From Actinomycetota bacterium (GTDB lineage Bacteria > Actinomycetota > Actinomycetes > S36-B12): a stretch of 64,000 bases of DNA. The DNA is taken from positions 69,907 through 133,906 of the forward strand of contig JADKGE010000011.1 in the NCBI GenBank assembly GCA_016717115.1. Direction: 5' to 3'. The notes beneath the pieces are model-generated. The model worked only from the letters and a program-made list of their open reading frames with translations. It had not been told where the DNA came from and searched no databases. Within the stretch, counting starts at the first letter, position 1; each line of letters begins with the position of its first letter. The position numbers were made by a program, and so were the translations under genes. This document shows positions 56,356 through 64,000 of the stretch, one piece after another.

Positions 56356-57527
56356 CGGTAGGCCGCGATGCCCGTGAGCGCCTCACCGACGACGAGGGTG
56401 TGCATCTCGTTGGTGCCCTCGTAGGTGAGCACCGACTCCAGGTTGTTCATGTGCCGGATGACCGGGTACTCCAGCGTGACGCCGTTCGCCCCCAGGATGC
56501 TGCGGCACTCCCGTGCGATCGCCAGCGACTCCCGGGCGTTGTTGAGCTTGCCCAGACTGACCTGCTCCGGCCGGATCAGGTGCTCGTCCTTCAGCCGGCC
56601 CAGGTGGAGGGCCAGCAGCATGCCCTTGCCCAGTTCGAGCGCCATGTCGGCCAGCTTCTTCTGGGTGAGCTGGAAGGCCGCGATCGGCTTGTCGAACTGC
56701 TCGCGATTGATGCTGTAGTCGATGGCCGTCTCGAGGCAGTCACGGGCCGCACCGAGCGTGCCGAAGACGATTCCGAAGCGGGCCTCGCTGAGGCACGACA
56801 GGGGTCCGCGCAGGCCCGTCACTTCGGGCAGGACCGCGTCGGCGGGCAGCCGAAGTCCCTCGAACACGAGCTCGCTCGTGACGGACGCGCGCAGCGAGAG
56901 CTTCTTGTGGATCTCGTTCGCCGTGAAGCCGGGGGTGTCTGTGGGCACGACGAATCCCCGGATGCCCTCGTCGGTGCGGGCCCACACGACCGCGACGTCG
57001 GCGACGTTGCCATTGGTGATCCACATCTTGGAGCCGTTCAGAACCCAGTCATCACCGTCGCGAACCGCGCTGGTGCGCATCCCGCTCGGATTGGAGCCGA
57101 AGTCCGCCTCGGTCAGCCCGAAGCAGCCGATGGCGTCACCGGCGGCCATCCGGGGCAGCCACTGCTGCTTGTGATCCTCCGAGCCGAACGCGTGGATGGC
57201 ATACATGGCCAGCGACCCCTGGACGCTGACCAGGGAGCGGATGCCCGAGTCGCCGGCTTCGAGCTCGAGGCAGGCCAGGCCGTACGCAACGGCCGACATG
57301 CCCTGGCAGCCATAGCCCTCCAGGTGCATCCCGAGCGTGCCCAGCGTGCCCAGCTCCTTGGCCAGTCGGCGCGCCGGGATCTGGCCCGACTCGAACCAGT
57401 CGGCCACGTTGGGCTTGATCTCCGAGTCGACGTACTCCCGCACGACGTCGCGGATGGCCCGCTCCTCCTCGCTCAGCAGGTGATCGATGGCGAAGAGCGC
57501 GAACGGCGCTTGCGGCGGGCGGGTCAT
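56352..57527 (-). CDS. gcdH: Glutaryl-CoA dehydrogenase
   Basis: FAD-dependent acyl-CoA dehydrogenase that oxidises and decarboxylates glutaryl-CoA to crotonyl-CoA. The 391-residue product has CFGLTEADFGSNPSGMRT, WITNGNVADVAVVWA, and VIRHMNNLESVLTYEGTNEMH with the catalytic Glu in YEGT near residue 370. It resembles GcdH more than short-chain enzymes. ATG 57527 follows GGAGG. The CoA-transferase and GntR genes lie upstream. Confidence 0.88.
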   Translation of the reverse strand: MTRPPQAPFALFAIDHLLSEEERAIRDVVREYVDSEIKPNVADWFESGQIPARRLAKELGTLGTLGMHLEGYGCQGMSAVAYGLACLELEAGDSGIRSLVSVQGSLAMYAIHAFGSEDHKQQWLPRMAAGDAIGCFGLTEADFGSNPSGMRTSAVRDGDDWVLNGSKMWITNGNVADVAVVWARTDEGIRGFVVPTDTPGFTANEIHKKLSLRASVTSELVFEGLRLPADAVLPEVTGLRGPLSCLSEARFGIVFGTLGAARDCLETAIDYSINREQFDKPIAAFQLTQKKLADMALELGKGMLLALHLGRLKDEHLIRPEQVSLGKLNNARESLAIARECRSILGANGVTLEYPVIRHMNNLESVLTYEGTNEMHTLVVGEALTGIAAYR

Positions 57528-57595
57528 GGGTCCTCCGTGGTGATTCGGGACGGATCTGGGCAGGTCGCGGGGCAGCCGCCGTGGCGGCACGGACG

Positions 57596-57607
57596 ATTGG
57601 ATCCAAT
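57596..57607. promoter_or_regulatory. Predicted GntR/FCD operator, copy 1 (gcdH promoter)
   Basis: ATTGGATCCAAT is a perfect 12-base palindrome 69-80 bases upstream of the gcdH start. It differs at one position from the site at 59459-59470. Confidence 0.6.
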
Positions 57608-57615
57608 CTGGGTGG

Positions 57616-57627
57616 ATGGTATCCGAT
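57616..57627. promoter_or_regulatory. Predicted GntR/FCD operator, copy 2 (gcdH promoter)
   Basis: ATGGTATCCGAT matches the site at 59459-59470 at 10 of 12 positions and starts 20 bases (about two helical turns) after copy 1. Confidence 0.6.
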
Positions 57628-57633
57628 CTCGGT

Positions 57634-58299
57634 TCACTCGGGAGGCGGCCGCCTCTCGAGGATGGCCCGCACCGTGCCCACCGAGTGGTCGCGGTGGGCG
57701 TCGTGCTGGCGCACCAAAGCCTCGGCGTCGCGCGCGCGCAGGGCCAGGAGCATGTCGGCGTGCTCGCCACCGACGCGATCGCGATTGACCTGCTCCTGGA
57801 AGTACAGCGCCCGATAGGCATCCGTGGCGTCCCACAACTGGTGCAGCAGCCGGGAGAGCCGGGGCAGCCCCCCGGCATCGAAGAGCGCGAAGTGGAACCG
57901 GCGATTGGCCGACGTCATGGCGAGCACGTCCTCGTCGGCAGCCGCCTCGTCGACGAGTGCCGCCAACTCGGCCAGGGCCGCCACGTCGGCGTCGCTGAGC
58001 GTCGGCACCGCATGCCGGATGGCCTCCGCCTCGAGCAGTCCGCGCAGGCGGTAGACCTCGAGAAGGTCCGCGACGCTCAGCTCGGCGACGAAGTACCCGC
58101 GATGCGGGAAGTAGACGACCTGCCCCTCCGACTCGAGCGTCTTGAGCGCCTCCCGCAGCGGAACCCGGCTCACGCCGTAGCGCTCGGCCAGACTCTCCTG
58201 GACGATCTGGTCCCCCGGCCCGAGCACGCCGGTGAGCAGGTCGGTGCGCAGCGAGGCCAGGACCACACCCTGCGCCGTGACCCGGCGTTCGGCCGTCAT
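57634..58299 (-). CDS. GntR-family regulator with FCD domain
   Basis: A 221-residue regulator. The winged helix (LRTDLLTGVLGPGDQIVQESLAERYGVSRVPLREAL, core YGVSRVPLREAL) is followed by an FCD all-helical sensor domain with the metal-site pattern NRRFHFALFDAGG, LHQLWD and EHADMLLALRARDAE. It overlaps the CoA-transferase stop by four bases. The three repeats of ATTGKATCCRAT flanking it are its likely operators. Confidence 0.92.
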   Translation of the reverse strand: MTAERRVTAQGVVLASLRTDLLTGVLGPGDQIVQESLAERYGVSRVPLREALKTLESEGQVVYFPHRGYFVAELSVADLLEVYRLRGLLEAEAIRHAVPTLSDADVAALAELAALVDEAAADEDVLAMTSANRRFHFALFDAGGLPRLSRLLHQLWDATDAYRALYFQEQVNRDRVGGEHADMLLALRARDAEALVRQHDAHRDHSVGTVRAILERRPPPE

Positions 58300-59452
58300 C
58301 CCGGCTCCGGGCTCAGGCCCAGCAGCGCCAGCACCGCCTCGCGGTCCTCCCCCACCATGGGCGGTGCGGACCGGTAGGACACCGGCGTTCGCGAGAGCGC
58401 AGAAGGGTTGGCCACCTGCGGCTGGGCCTGCCCACGACGAGCGTCGTCGACGTCGACGATCGTCCCGAGGCCCAGGCGCTCGGCCAGCGCGAACCCCTGC
58501 GCGATGTCGTTGATCGGCCCGCAGGGCACTCCGGCCGCCGTGATGACCGCCTGCCAGTCGTCGGCACCTCTGGCCGCCAGCAGGCGCTCCAATTCGGCCT
58601 TGAGGTCGGTCCGGTTCGCGACCCGCACCGCATTGCTGACGTAGCGGGAATCGTCGGCCATGGCCGGCGCCCCAGGGCAGCGGTGAGCTTGCGGAACTGA
58701 GCGTCGTTGCCGACCGCGATGATCATCGAGCGGTCGGCCGTCGCGAACACCTCGTACGGGGCGATCGACGGGTGCGCGTTGCCCAGGAAGCCCGGGACGA
58801 CCCCCGCACCCACGAAGGCGGACGACTGGTTGACCATCGAGGACAGCAGGCTGCCCAGCAACGTCACCTCGATCCGCTGCCCCTCGCCGGTGGCGTCGCG
58901 GTGGTGCACGGCGGCCAGGACCGCCACGGCGGCATGCAGTCCGGTCAGAACATCGACCACGGCGACACCGGCCTTCGTCGGCTCGCTGGTTCCCGTGATG
59001 CTCATCAGCCCGCCCATGGCCTGGACGAGGAGATCGTAGCCCGGCAGGTCACGACCGGCCCCCGACCCGAACCCGCTGATCGAGCAGTAGACGATCGACG
59101 GATTCGTGGCGGCCACCTGCTCGTAGCCGAGCCCGAAGCGGTCCAGGCCGCCCGGGCGGTGGTTCTCCACGAGGACGTCCGCCCGCCTCGCCAGCGCGAC
59201 CGCCACATCGCGGTCGGCGTCGACGCCGAGGTCCAGGGCGATGGAGGCCTTGTTGCGGTTGACCGACTGGAAGTAGGTCGCCTGGCCGCCGGGCGCGTAG
59301 GGCGGGCCCCACTCTCGGGTGTCGTCGCCGGTGCCGGGTCGCTCGACCTTGATCACGGTTGCACCGAGGTCGCCGAGCAGCATGGTCGCGTAGGGGCCGG
59401 CAAGGACGCGCGAGAAGTCCGCGACCACGAGTCCGTCCAGAGCACCAGCCAC
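58296..59452 (-). pseudogene. CaiB/BaiF class III CoA-transferase (frameshifted, probably by sequence error)
   Basis: Probably a succinyl-CoA:glutarate CoA-transferase, by linkage to gcdH. It has VVADFSRVLAGPYATMLLGDLGATVIKVE (core FSRVLAGPYATMLLGDLGA), NRNKASIALDLG, ENHRPGGLDRFGLGYE and AVGNDAQFRKL. The frame breaks in the run at 58670-58673: coding CTG-GGG-CGC should be CTG-GGN-GCG-CCG, one base missing. Restored length is about 385 residues. GTG 59452 may be leaderless, since a TACAAT -10-like element ends six bases upstream. Confidence 0.87.
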
Positions 59453-59458
59453 CCGCGG

Positions 59459-59470
59459 ATTGTATCCAAT
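59459..59470. promoter_or_regulatory. Predicted GntR/FCD operator, copy 3 (CoA-transferase promoter)
   Basis: ATTGTATCCAAT lies seven bases upstream of the CoA-transferase GTG. On the coding strand its complement contains TACAAT, a good -10 element, so a bound repressor would cover the promoter and the transcript could be leaderless. Confidence 0.6.
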
Positions 59471-59472
59471 CC

Positions 59473-61380
59473 TCACGGGCGCGGGGGTGGCTCCCCGCCC
59501 TGCCCTCCACCCGTGAGGAGGTGACTGATGGCGTCGAGAACGCGGACGTCCTCGATCGTGCTGGGCACCAGCTCGGGACGACCGTCGGCGATGCCCCGCA
59601 TCGTGCGCCGAAGGATCTTGCCGGACCTCGTCTTGGGCAGGCCGGGAACGATCACGACCTCCTTCAGCGCCGCCACCGGTCCGATCTGGTCGCGAACGGC
59701 CGTCACGATCTGTCGTTGGAGCACCGCCGGGTCGATCTCGACTCCGGACTTCAGGACCACGAAGGCGCGAGGCACCTGCCCCTTGAGATCGTCGTGAACG
59801 CCGATGACGGCGCACTCGGCGACCAGGGGATGCGTGGCGACGACCGCCTCCATCGCGCCGGTCGACAGCCGGTGGCCGGCCACGTTGATGACGTCGTCGG
59901 TGCGACCCATCACGTAGACGTAGCCGTCCTCGTCCACGTACCCGCCGTCGCCCGTGGTGTAGCAGCCCTCGAAGACGCTGAGGTAGGAGTCGACGTAGCG
60001 CTGATCGTCGCCCCAGAGGGTCGGCAGCGTGCCGGGGGGCAGCGGCAGTCGGATGACGATCGCACCGTCCTGACCGGCGGGCAGTTCGGTGCCCTCGCCG
60101 TCGACGATGCGCACGTCGTATCCCGGGACCGCGACGGTCGGCGAGCCCGGCTTGATCGGCATCGGGTCCAGGCCGCGCAGGTTGGCGGCGATGGGCCAAC
60201 CCGTCTCGGTCTGCCACCAGTTGTCGATGACCGGCACTCCCAGGTGATCGGTGGCCCAGTGATAGGTGTCGGGATCGAGCCGCTCCCCCGCGAGGAACAG
60301 GCCGCGAAGGCTCGAGACGTCGTAGTGCGCGAGCAGCAGCGCATCGGGGTCCTCCTTCCTGACCGCACGGATCGCGGTGGGGGCCGTGAACAGGGCGCTC
60401 ACGCCGTACTCGTCGACCACCCGCCAGAACGCGCCCGCGTCGGGGGTGCCCACGGGCTTGCCCTCGTACAGCACGGTCGTGGCCCCGACGATCAGCGGCG
60501 CGTAGACGATGTAGGAGTGGCCCACGACCCAGCCGACATCCGAGGCCGCCCACCACACGTCGTCGGGTCCCATGCCGTAGACGGCATCGAACGACCACGC
60601 CATGGCCACGGCGTGGCCGCCGTTGTCGCGCACCACGCCCTTGGGCTTCCCCGTGGTGCCCGACGTGTAGAGGATGTACAGCGGATCGGTAGCGCGCACC
60701 GGCACCGCGGCTCGCGGCCTCGCGGCTGACATCGCGACCGACCAGTCGACGTCTCGATCGCCGAGTTCGGCCACCACCTGCGGTCGCTGGAGGACGACGG
60801 TCGCCGCCGGCACGTGCCGGGCGAGGACGAGGGCCTCATCGAGCAGCGGCTTGTACGGGATGACGCGGGATGGCTCGATCCCACAGCTTGCCGTGACGAC
60901 GACCGTGGGAGTCGCGTCGTCGACGCGGACCGCGAGCTCGGCTGGTGCGAAGCCGCCGAACACGACCGAGTGCACCGCGCCGAGTCGGGCGCAGGCCAGC
61001 ATCGCCACGACGGCCTCGGGGATCATCGGCATGTAGATGAGCACTCGGTCGCCGTAACCGACCCCGAGCGTGGCAAGCACATCCGCGAATCGGGAGACGT
61101 CGTCGAGCAACTCGTCGTAGGTGATCGCGCGCTTCGTTCCGGTGACCGGGCTGTCGTACTGGATGGCGATGCGCGCGCCGCGACCCGCCGTGACATGACG
61201 GTCGAGCGCATTGGCGCAGGTGTTCAGCCACGCGCCGGGGAACCAGCGGTACAGGGGGGCAGCGCTCGAATCCAGCGCCCGTGTCGGAGGCTCCATCCAG
61301 TCGATGCGCGCACTCTCGCGCATCCAGAAGGCCTCAGGATCGCCGAGTGCCTCGTCCCGGGCCTGCTGGTATGCGGTCAC
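59473..61380 (-). CDS. Acyl-CoA synthetase (propionyl-CoA synthetase/PrpE-like)
   Basis: AMP-forming ligase of the acetyl/propionyl-CoA synthetase group. The 635-residue product has the P-loop-like LYILYTSGTTGKPKG, the WWQTETGWPI substrate-pocket motif, YTTGDGGYVDEDGYVYV and the regulated lysine in TRSGKILRR near the end. WWQTETG followed by WPI is typical of PrpE. GTG 61380 with AGGGAGAG upstream is chosen; an ATG at 61422 would overlap the channel gene. It lies upstream of the CoA-transferase. Confidence 0.88.
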   Translation of the reverse strand: MTAYQQARDEALGDPEAFWMRESARIDWMEPPTRALDSSAAPLYRWFPGAWLNTCANALDRHVTAGRGARIAIQYDSPVTGTKRAITYDELLDDVSRFADVLATLGVGYGDRVLIYMPMIPEAVVAMLACARLGAVHSVVFGGFAPAELAVRVDDATPTVVVTASCGIEPSRVIPYKPLLDEALVLARHVPAATVVLQRPQVVAELGDRDVDWSVAMSAARPRAAVPVRATDPLYILYTSGTTGKPKGVVRDNGGHAVAMAWSFDAVYGMGPDDVWWAASDVGWVVGHSYIVYAPLIVGATTVLYEGKPVGTPDAGAFWRVVDEYGVSALFTAPTAIRAVRKEDPDALLLAHYDVSSLRGLFLAGERLDPDTYHWATDHLGVPVIDNWWQTETGWPIAANLRGLDPMPIKPGSPTVAVPGYDVRIVDGEGTELPAGQDGAIVIRLPLPPGTLPTLWGDDQRYVDSYLSVFEGCYTTGDGGYVDEDGYVYVMGRTDDVINVAGHRLSTGAMEAVVATHPLVAECAVIGVHDDLKGQVPRAFVVLKSGVEIDPAVLQRQIVTAVRDQIGPVAALKEVVIVPGLPKTRSGKILRRTMRGIADGRPELVPSTIEDVRVLDAISHLLTGGGQGGEPPPRP

Positions 61381-61390
61381 ACGCTCTCCC

Positions 61391-62029
61391 TCATGGCGAA
61401 TCGGACTGTGCTGATGAGTCATCGCGGCGCGCGGACGCCTTGGCCTCCTGGCGAGAGCGCTCGAGCAGGGCCTTCTTCGCGGCCCCGCCCATCACCCGGA
61501 TGAGAACGGCGATGAAGGCGATGTCGAGCGCCATCTGCACCATGGTCACCGACCTGGCCGGCACCGTCTGCGGGGCGATGTCGCCGAAGCCCACGGTGGC
61601 CAGGACGGTGAGCGAGTAGTAGTAGGCGGAGAAGCTGTCGAGCTGCTCACTGAAGGCGTCCGTGTGATCGATCGACAAGATGACGTAGATCATCGAGAAG
61701 ATCGCCAGGAACATCGCCGCCGTGAGGATCAGCGCCTCGACAGCCCGCAGAGTCGGGTACCGGGCCTTGTAGACGCCCTTGATCTGCCGCACGAAGAACA
61801 CCACGTAGACGACGATGCCCAGGATGGCAACCACGGCCGGGTAGATGATCGAGTCGTCCGGGGTCTGGGGGGCCAGGCTCATCAACCAGAGGATGAACAC
61901 GAAACCCAAGGTCAGCCGGAGGATCGTCAGAGGCTGCCCTGACGAGGAACTTGGCTTGCGCGAGACGCGGGCCACCAGGAGTCCGGGCCGGTCTTCCTCG
62001 GGCATCCCACCGAGGGAGGAGATCGTCAT
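61391..62029 (-). CDS. Two-pore-type potassium channel (Ion_trans_2)
   Basis: A 212-residue membrane protein. It has four or five hydrophobic segments and a P-loop with the K+ selectivity filter TVGFGD (YYSLTVLATVGFGDIAP) near residue 140. The last segment is QMALDIAFIAVLIRVM, then a basic tail. No RCK domain is present. The start is ATG 62029, with ATG 62005 as an alternative. It lies between rlmN and the acyl-CoA synthetase and has no evident tie to either. Confidence 0.85.
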   Translation of the reverse strand: MTISSLGGMPEEDRPGLLVARVSRKPSSSSGQPLTILRLTLGFVFILWLMSLAPQTPDDSIIYPAVVAILGIVVYVVFFVRQIKGVYKARYPTLRAVEALILTAAMFLAIFSMIYVILSIDHTDAFSEQLDSFSAYYYSLTVLATVGFGDIAPQTVPARSVTMVQMALDIAFIAVLIRVMGGAAKKALLERSRQEAKASARRDDSSAQSDSP

Positions 62030-62041
62030 GGGCCAGAGTCT

Positions 62042-62061
62042 GCCACCTACCCCCAGGTGGC
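62042..62061 (-). terminator. Hairpin after rlmN
   Basis: GCCACCT and AGGTGGC form a seven-pair stem with a six-base loop, starting six bases after the rlmN stop on the minus strand. No T-run follows. It likely ends the cdsA-rlmN transcript. Confidence 0.5.
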
Positions 62062-62067
62062 GGGTGG

Positions 62068-63181
62068 CTACGGCGTCGCGGCCGCCAGCTGGCCGCAGGC
62101 GCCGTCGATCTCGCGGCCGCGGGTGTCGCGCACGGTGACGGGTACCCCGCGCCGCTCCAGGATGCGGACGAACGCGCGCTCGTCCTCGGGACGGGAGGCC
62201 GTCCACTTGGATCCGGGTGTCGGGTTGAGCGGGATGAGGTTGACGTGGACGAGACGGCCCTCGAGCAGGTCGGCCAGGAGCTCGGCCCGGAACGCCTGGT
62301 CGTTGACATCCTTGATCAGGGCGTACTCGATGCTCACGCGTCGGCGCGTCACGTCGGCGTACTCCCACGCCGCGTCGAGCACGTCCGCCACCTTCCATCG
62401 CGTGTTCACCGGCACCAGGGTGTCGCGCAGCGCATCGTCGGGGGCGTGCAGGGACACCGCCAGCGTGACCGGCAGCCCTTCTCCGGCCAGCTGCCGGATC
62501 CTCGGGACCAGGCCCACCGTCGACACCGTCACCCCGCGGGCACCGATGCCCAGCCCGGACGGCTGCGGATCGGTGATGCGTCGCACCGCATTGACGACGG
62601 CATTGATTCGGCGAGGGCTCGCCCCATCCCCAGGAAGACGAGTTCGACACGCATGGCAAAGCCACGCCAGCAGTCTGGTCGCGCTGCGGCGCCGAGCCAG
62701 CCGGCACCTGCTCGGCGATCTCGGCGGTCGACAGGTTGCGCGCGTCAGGCCAAGGCCTGACCGGTGGCGCGCAGAAGGGCGATTCATGCCGCAGCCGGCC
62801 TGCGACGCCCGAGATACGTCGTCACGCTCAGGTCGCTCCGGTGAGGAGGCGCTCGACGAGCGCGCCGTCGCCCAGGCGCCATACCGTCTTCACCGTCGTG
62901 CCGCGGTCGCAGTCGATGGTGCGGATCGCCGTCATGAGCGGGGGAAGCAGTGCAGCGGCGATGGCGTCACGGTCGGGAGGCGGAACGTCGGTCCACTCGG
63001 ACGGGTCATCGCTCAGGCGTGTCGTCCACTGGCGCGACACCTGATCCGCCCGGAAGCCGGGCAGGCCGAGCGACACGACTGCCTCGCGCCGGGCGGAGGC
63101 GTCGAGGTCCATCAGGTGCACCGGTGGCTTGCCGCGACGCGGCGCCTCGAAAACCAGCTCGCCTGGCTCCTGGGCCGCCAT
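62068..63181 (-). pseudogene. rlmN: 23S rRNA (A2503)-C2 / tRNA (A37)-C2 methyltransferase RlmN (several indels)
   Basis: Radical-SAM methyltransferase. The N-terminal part (from ATG 63181) runs well to VWRLGDGALVE. The C-terminal part (LGIGARGVTVSTVGLV, VSLHAPDDALRDTLVPVN, LIPLNPTPGSKW) is also good. Between 62600 and 62840 the frame shifts repeatedly, and the CxxxCxxC cluster motif (expected GCGMNCPFCATG) is scrambled to GCGMN-RPSARH. Total span (1114 bases) fits a normal RlmN length, so several small indels rather than a deletion are indicated. This may be a low-quality stretch or a real decay. Confidence 0.8.
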
Positions 63182-64000
63182 CAGCCGGCGATGCCGCTGC
63201 CGAGGAACACGGTGAACAGCGCCCACGAGGTGAACGCGTTGGGCACGAGGGAGTCGAGTCGATCCATCATGCCGCCGTGTCCGGGGATGAAGGTGCCCAT
63301 GTCCTTCACGCCGAGGTCGCGCTTGACCGCACTCTCGGCGAAGTCCCCCGCGGTCGCGGTGATCGTCATGATGAGGCCGACGAGCACGCCCTGCCACCAC
63401 GGGGCGTCGAGGAGGTAGACGAAGGCGGCAGCGCCCACCGCGCACTGGAGCACCACCGACCCGGCGAAGCCCTCCCACGACTTCTTCGGGCTGATCTGCG
63501 GGGCGATGGGATGCTTCCCGAAGAGGACGCCCGTGGCATAGCCCCCGATGTCGTTGGCCACGGTGGGAAAGGGGACCAACCACCCGCGCCGGACCGTCGT
63601 CAGCGGCCAGCGTGAGCATGGAAAGCCGGCCATGAACGCTAGGTAATGTAACGAACGCATCACGCGGTCACGTCTCGGACGTAGCCCTCGTAGCCGCGCC
63701 TGATCCGCCAGATGAGGATCGACAGGATGACGACGCCGGTTGCGGCGAGCTGCGCGGTCGTTCCCCAGACGTAGGCCACGGCCGGGATGGCAACCGTCCC
63801 CACGAACAGGGGCGTGCGAGCCAGGCGGATGCCTGCGTGCGCGAAGGCGTTGACGAACTCGTGGACCGCGATCAGCAAGGCGACGACGACGACCACCGCG
63901 AACAGCCACTTCACGGTGAACAGGGTGACGATGCAGACGATCGCGAGGACCACGCCCGAGGCGATCGCCGCCGGAAGGTTCCGCCAGCGCGAGATCGCCG
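63181..64000 (-). CDS. cdsA: Phosphatidate cytidylyltransferase (5' end beyond window; indels near 63560-63665)
   Basis: CdsA makes CDP-diacylglycerol, the precursor of most membrane phospholipids. The visible N-terminal membrane part (NLPAAIASGVVLAIV to GYEGYVRDVTA) and C-terminal part (ANDIGGYATGVLFGKHPIAPQISPKKSWEGF, then SAVKRDLGVKDMGTFIPGHGGMMDRLDSL, cores SPKKSWEGF and PGHGGMMDRLDSL) are typical. Between 63560 and 63665 they are in different frames with several small indels around FMAGF. cdsA is essential, so sequence error is likely. The stop overlaps the rlmN start. Confidence 0.9.
   Translation of the reverse strand, partial: GDLALAEPSGGDRLGRGPRDRLHRHPVHREVAVRGGRRRRLADRGPRVRQRLRARRHPPGSHAPVRGDGCHPGRGLRLGNDRAARRNRRRHPVDPHLADQARLRGLRPRRDRVMRSLHYLAFMAGFPCSRWPLTTVRRGWLVPFPTVANDIGGYATGVLFGKHPIAPQISPKKSWEGFAGSVVLQCAVGAAAFVYLLDAPWWQGVLVGLIMTITATAGDFAESAVKRDLGVKDMGTFIPGHGGMMDRLDSLVPNAFTSWALFTVFLGSGIAG

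Noticed and set aside
20284..62067. Integrated mobile element or prophage
   Set aside because: There is no integrase, transposase, phage gene, tRNA boundary or terminal repeat that I can see; composition looks like the flanks.
1..64000. CRISPR arrays, tRNA or rRNA genes
   Set aside because: No regularly spaced repeats, cloverleaf-like segments or rRNA-like sequence were noticed on reading; a dedicated scan (for example tRNAscan-type) was not possible here.

Overview
This is high-G+C chromosomal DNA from an actinobacterium, possibly of the Propionibacteriales/Nocardioidaceae type; that assignment is inference from gene order and codon use, and I cannot name a genus. I see no tRNA, rRNA, CRISPR array, integrase or transposase.

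Region 1 (1-20300, nearly all minus strand) is the classic translation/isoprenoid block read right to left: dxr, rseP, ispG, a GNAT enzyme, proS, a HAD phosphatase, a TSUP permease, rimP, nusA, ylxR, infB, rbfA, truB, ribF, rpsO and pnp (cut by the left edge). Two membrane-protein genes (one a CPBP protease) sit between ribF and rpsO. Two short plus-strand ferritin-like genes sit between rimP and the TSUP gene.

Region 2 (20300-36500) is a polyamine/GABA block: a PucR regulator divergent from gabT, a FIST sensor coupled to a GGDEF-EAL protein, a secreted protein, and a long minus-strand operon. That operon holds an aminobutyraldehyde dehydrogenase, potD-A-B-C, a broken FAD oxidase, a ureohydrolase and a saccharopine-dehydrogenase-like gene. 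A MocR regulator follows at 36630-38030.

Region 3 (38200-54900) looks like reductive pyrimidine/hydantoin catabolism: beta-ureidopropionase, dihydropyrimidinase, (methyl)malonate-semialdehyde dehydrogenase, an LLM flavoprotein and an NMT1-type ABC importer. It continues with succinate-semialdehyde dehydrogenase, an Lrp regulator, a class III transaminase, a PNPOx-like protein, a second FAD oxidase, a TPR38-like protein and a nitrobindin-like protein.

Region 4 (54900-61400) is a probable glutarate block: aldehyde dehydrogenase, glutaryl-CoA dehydrogenase, GntR/FCD regulator, class III CoA-transferase and an acyl-CoA synthetase. Three copies of one operator motif tie its promoters together.

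Region 5 (61400-64000) returns to housekeeping: a potassium channel, rlmN, and cdsA cut by the right edge. In many actinobacteria cdsA-rlmN-dxr-rseP-ispG are contiguous, so regions 2-4 look like a catabolic insertion of about 42 kb between rlmN and dxr.

Eight genes are interrupted. Five show single missing bases in or beside short C/G runs (including essential infB), and rlmN and cdsA contain clusters of small indels; both patterns look like assembly or base-calling error. The eighth, the FAD oxidase at 29357-30627, has a real-looking internal deletion beside a patch of apparent C-to-T changes.
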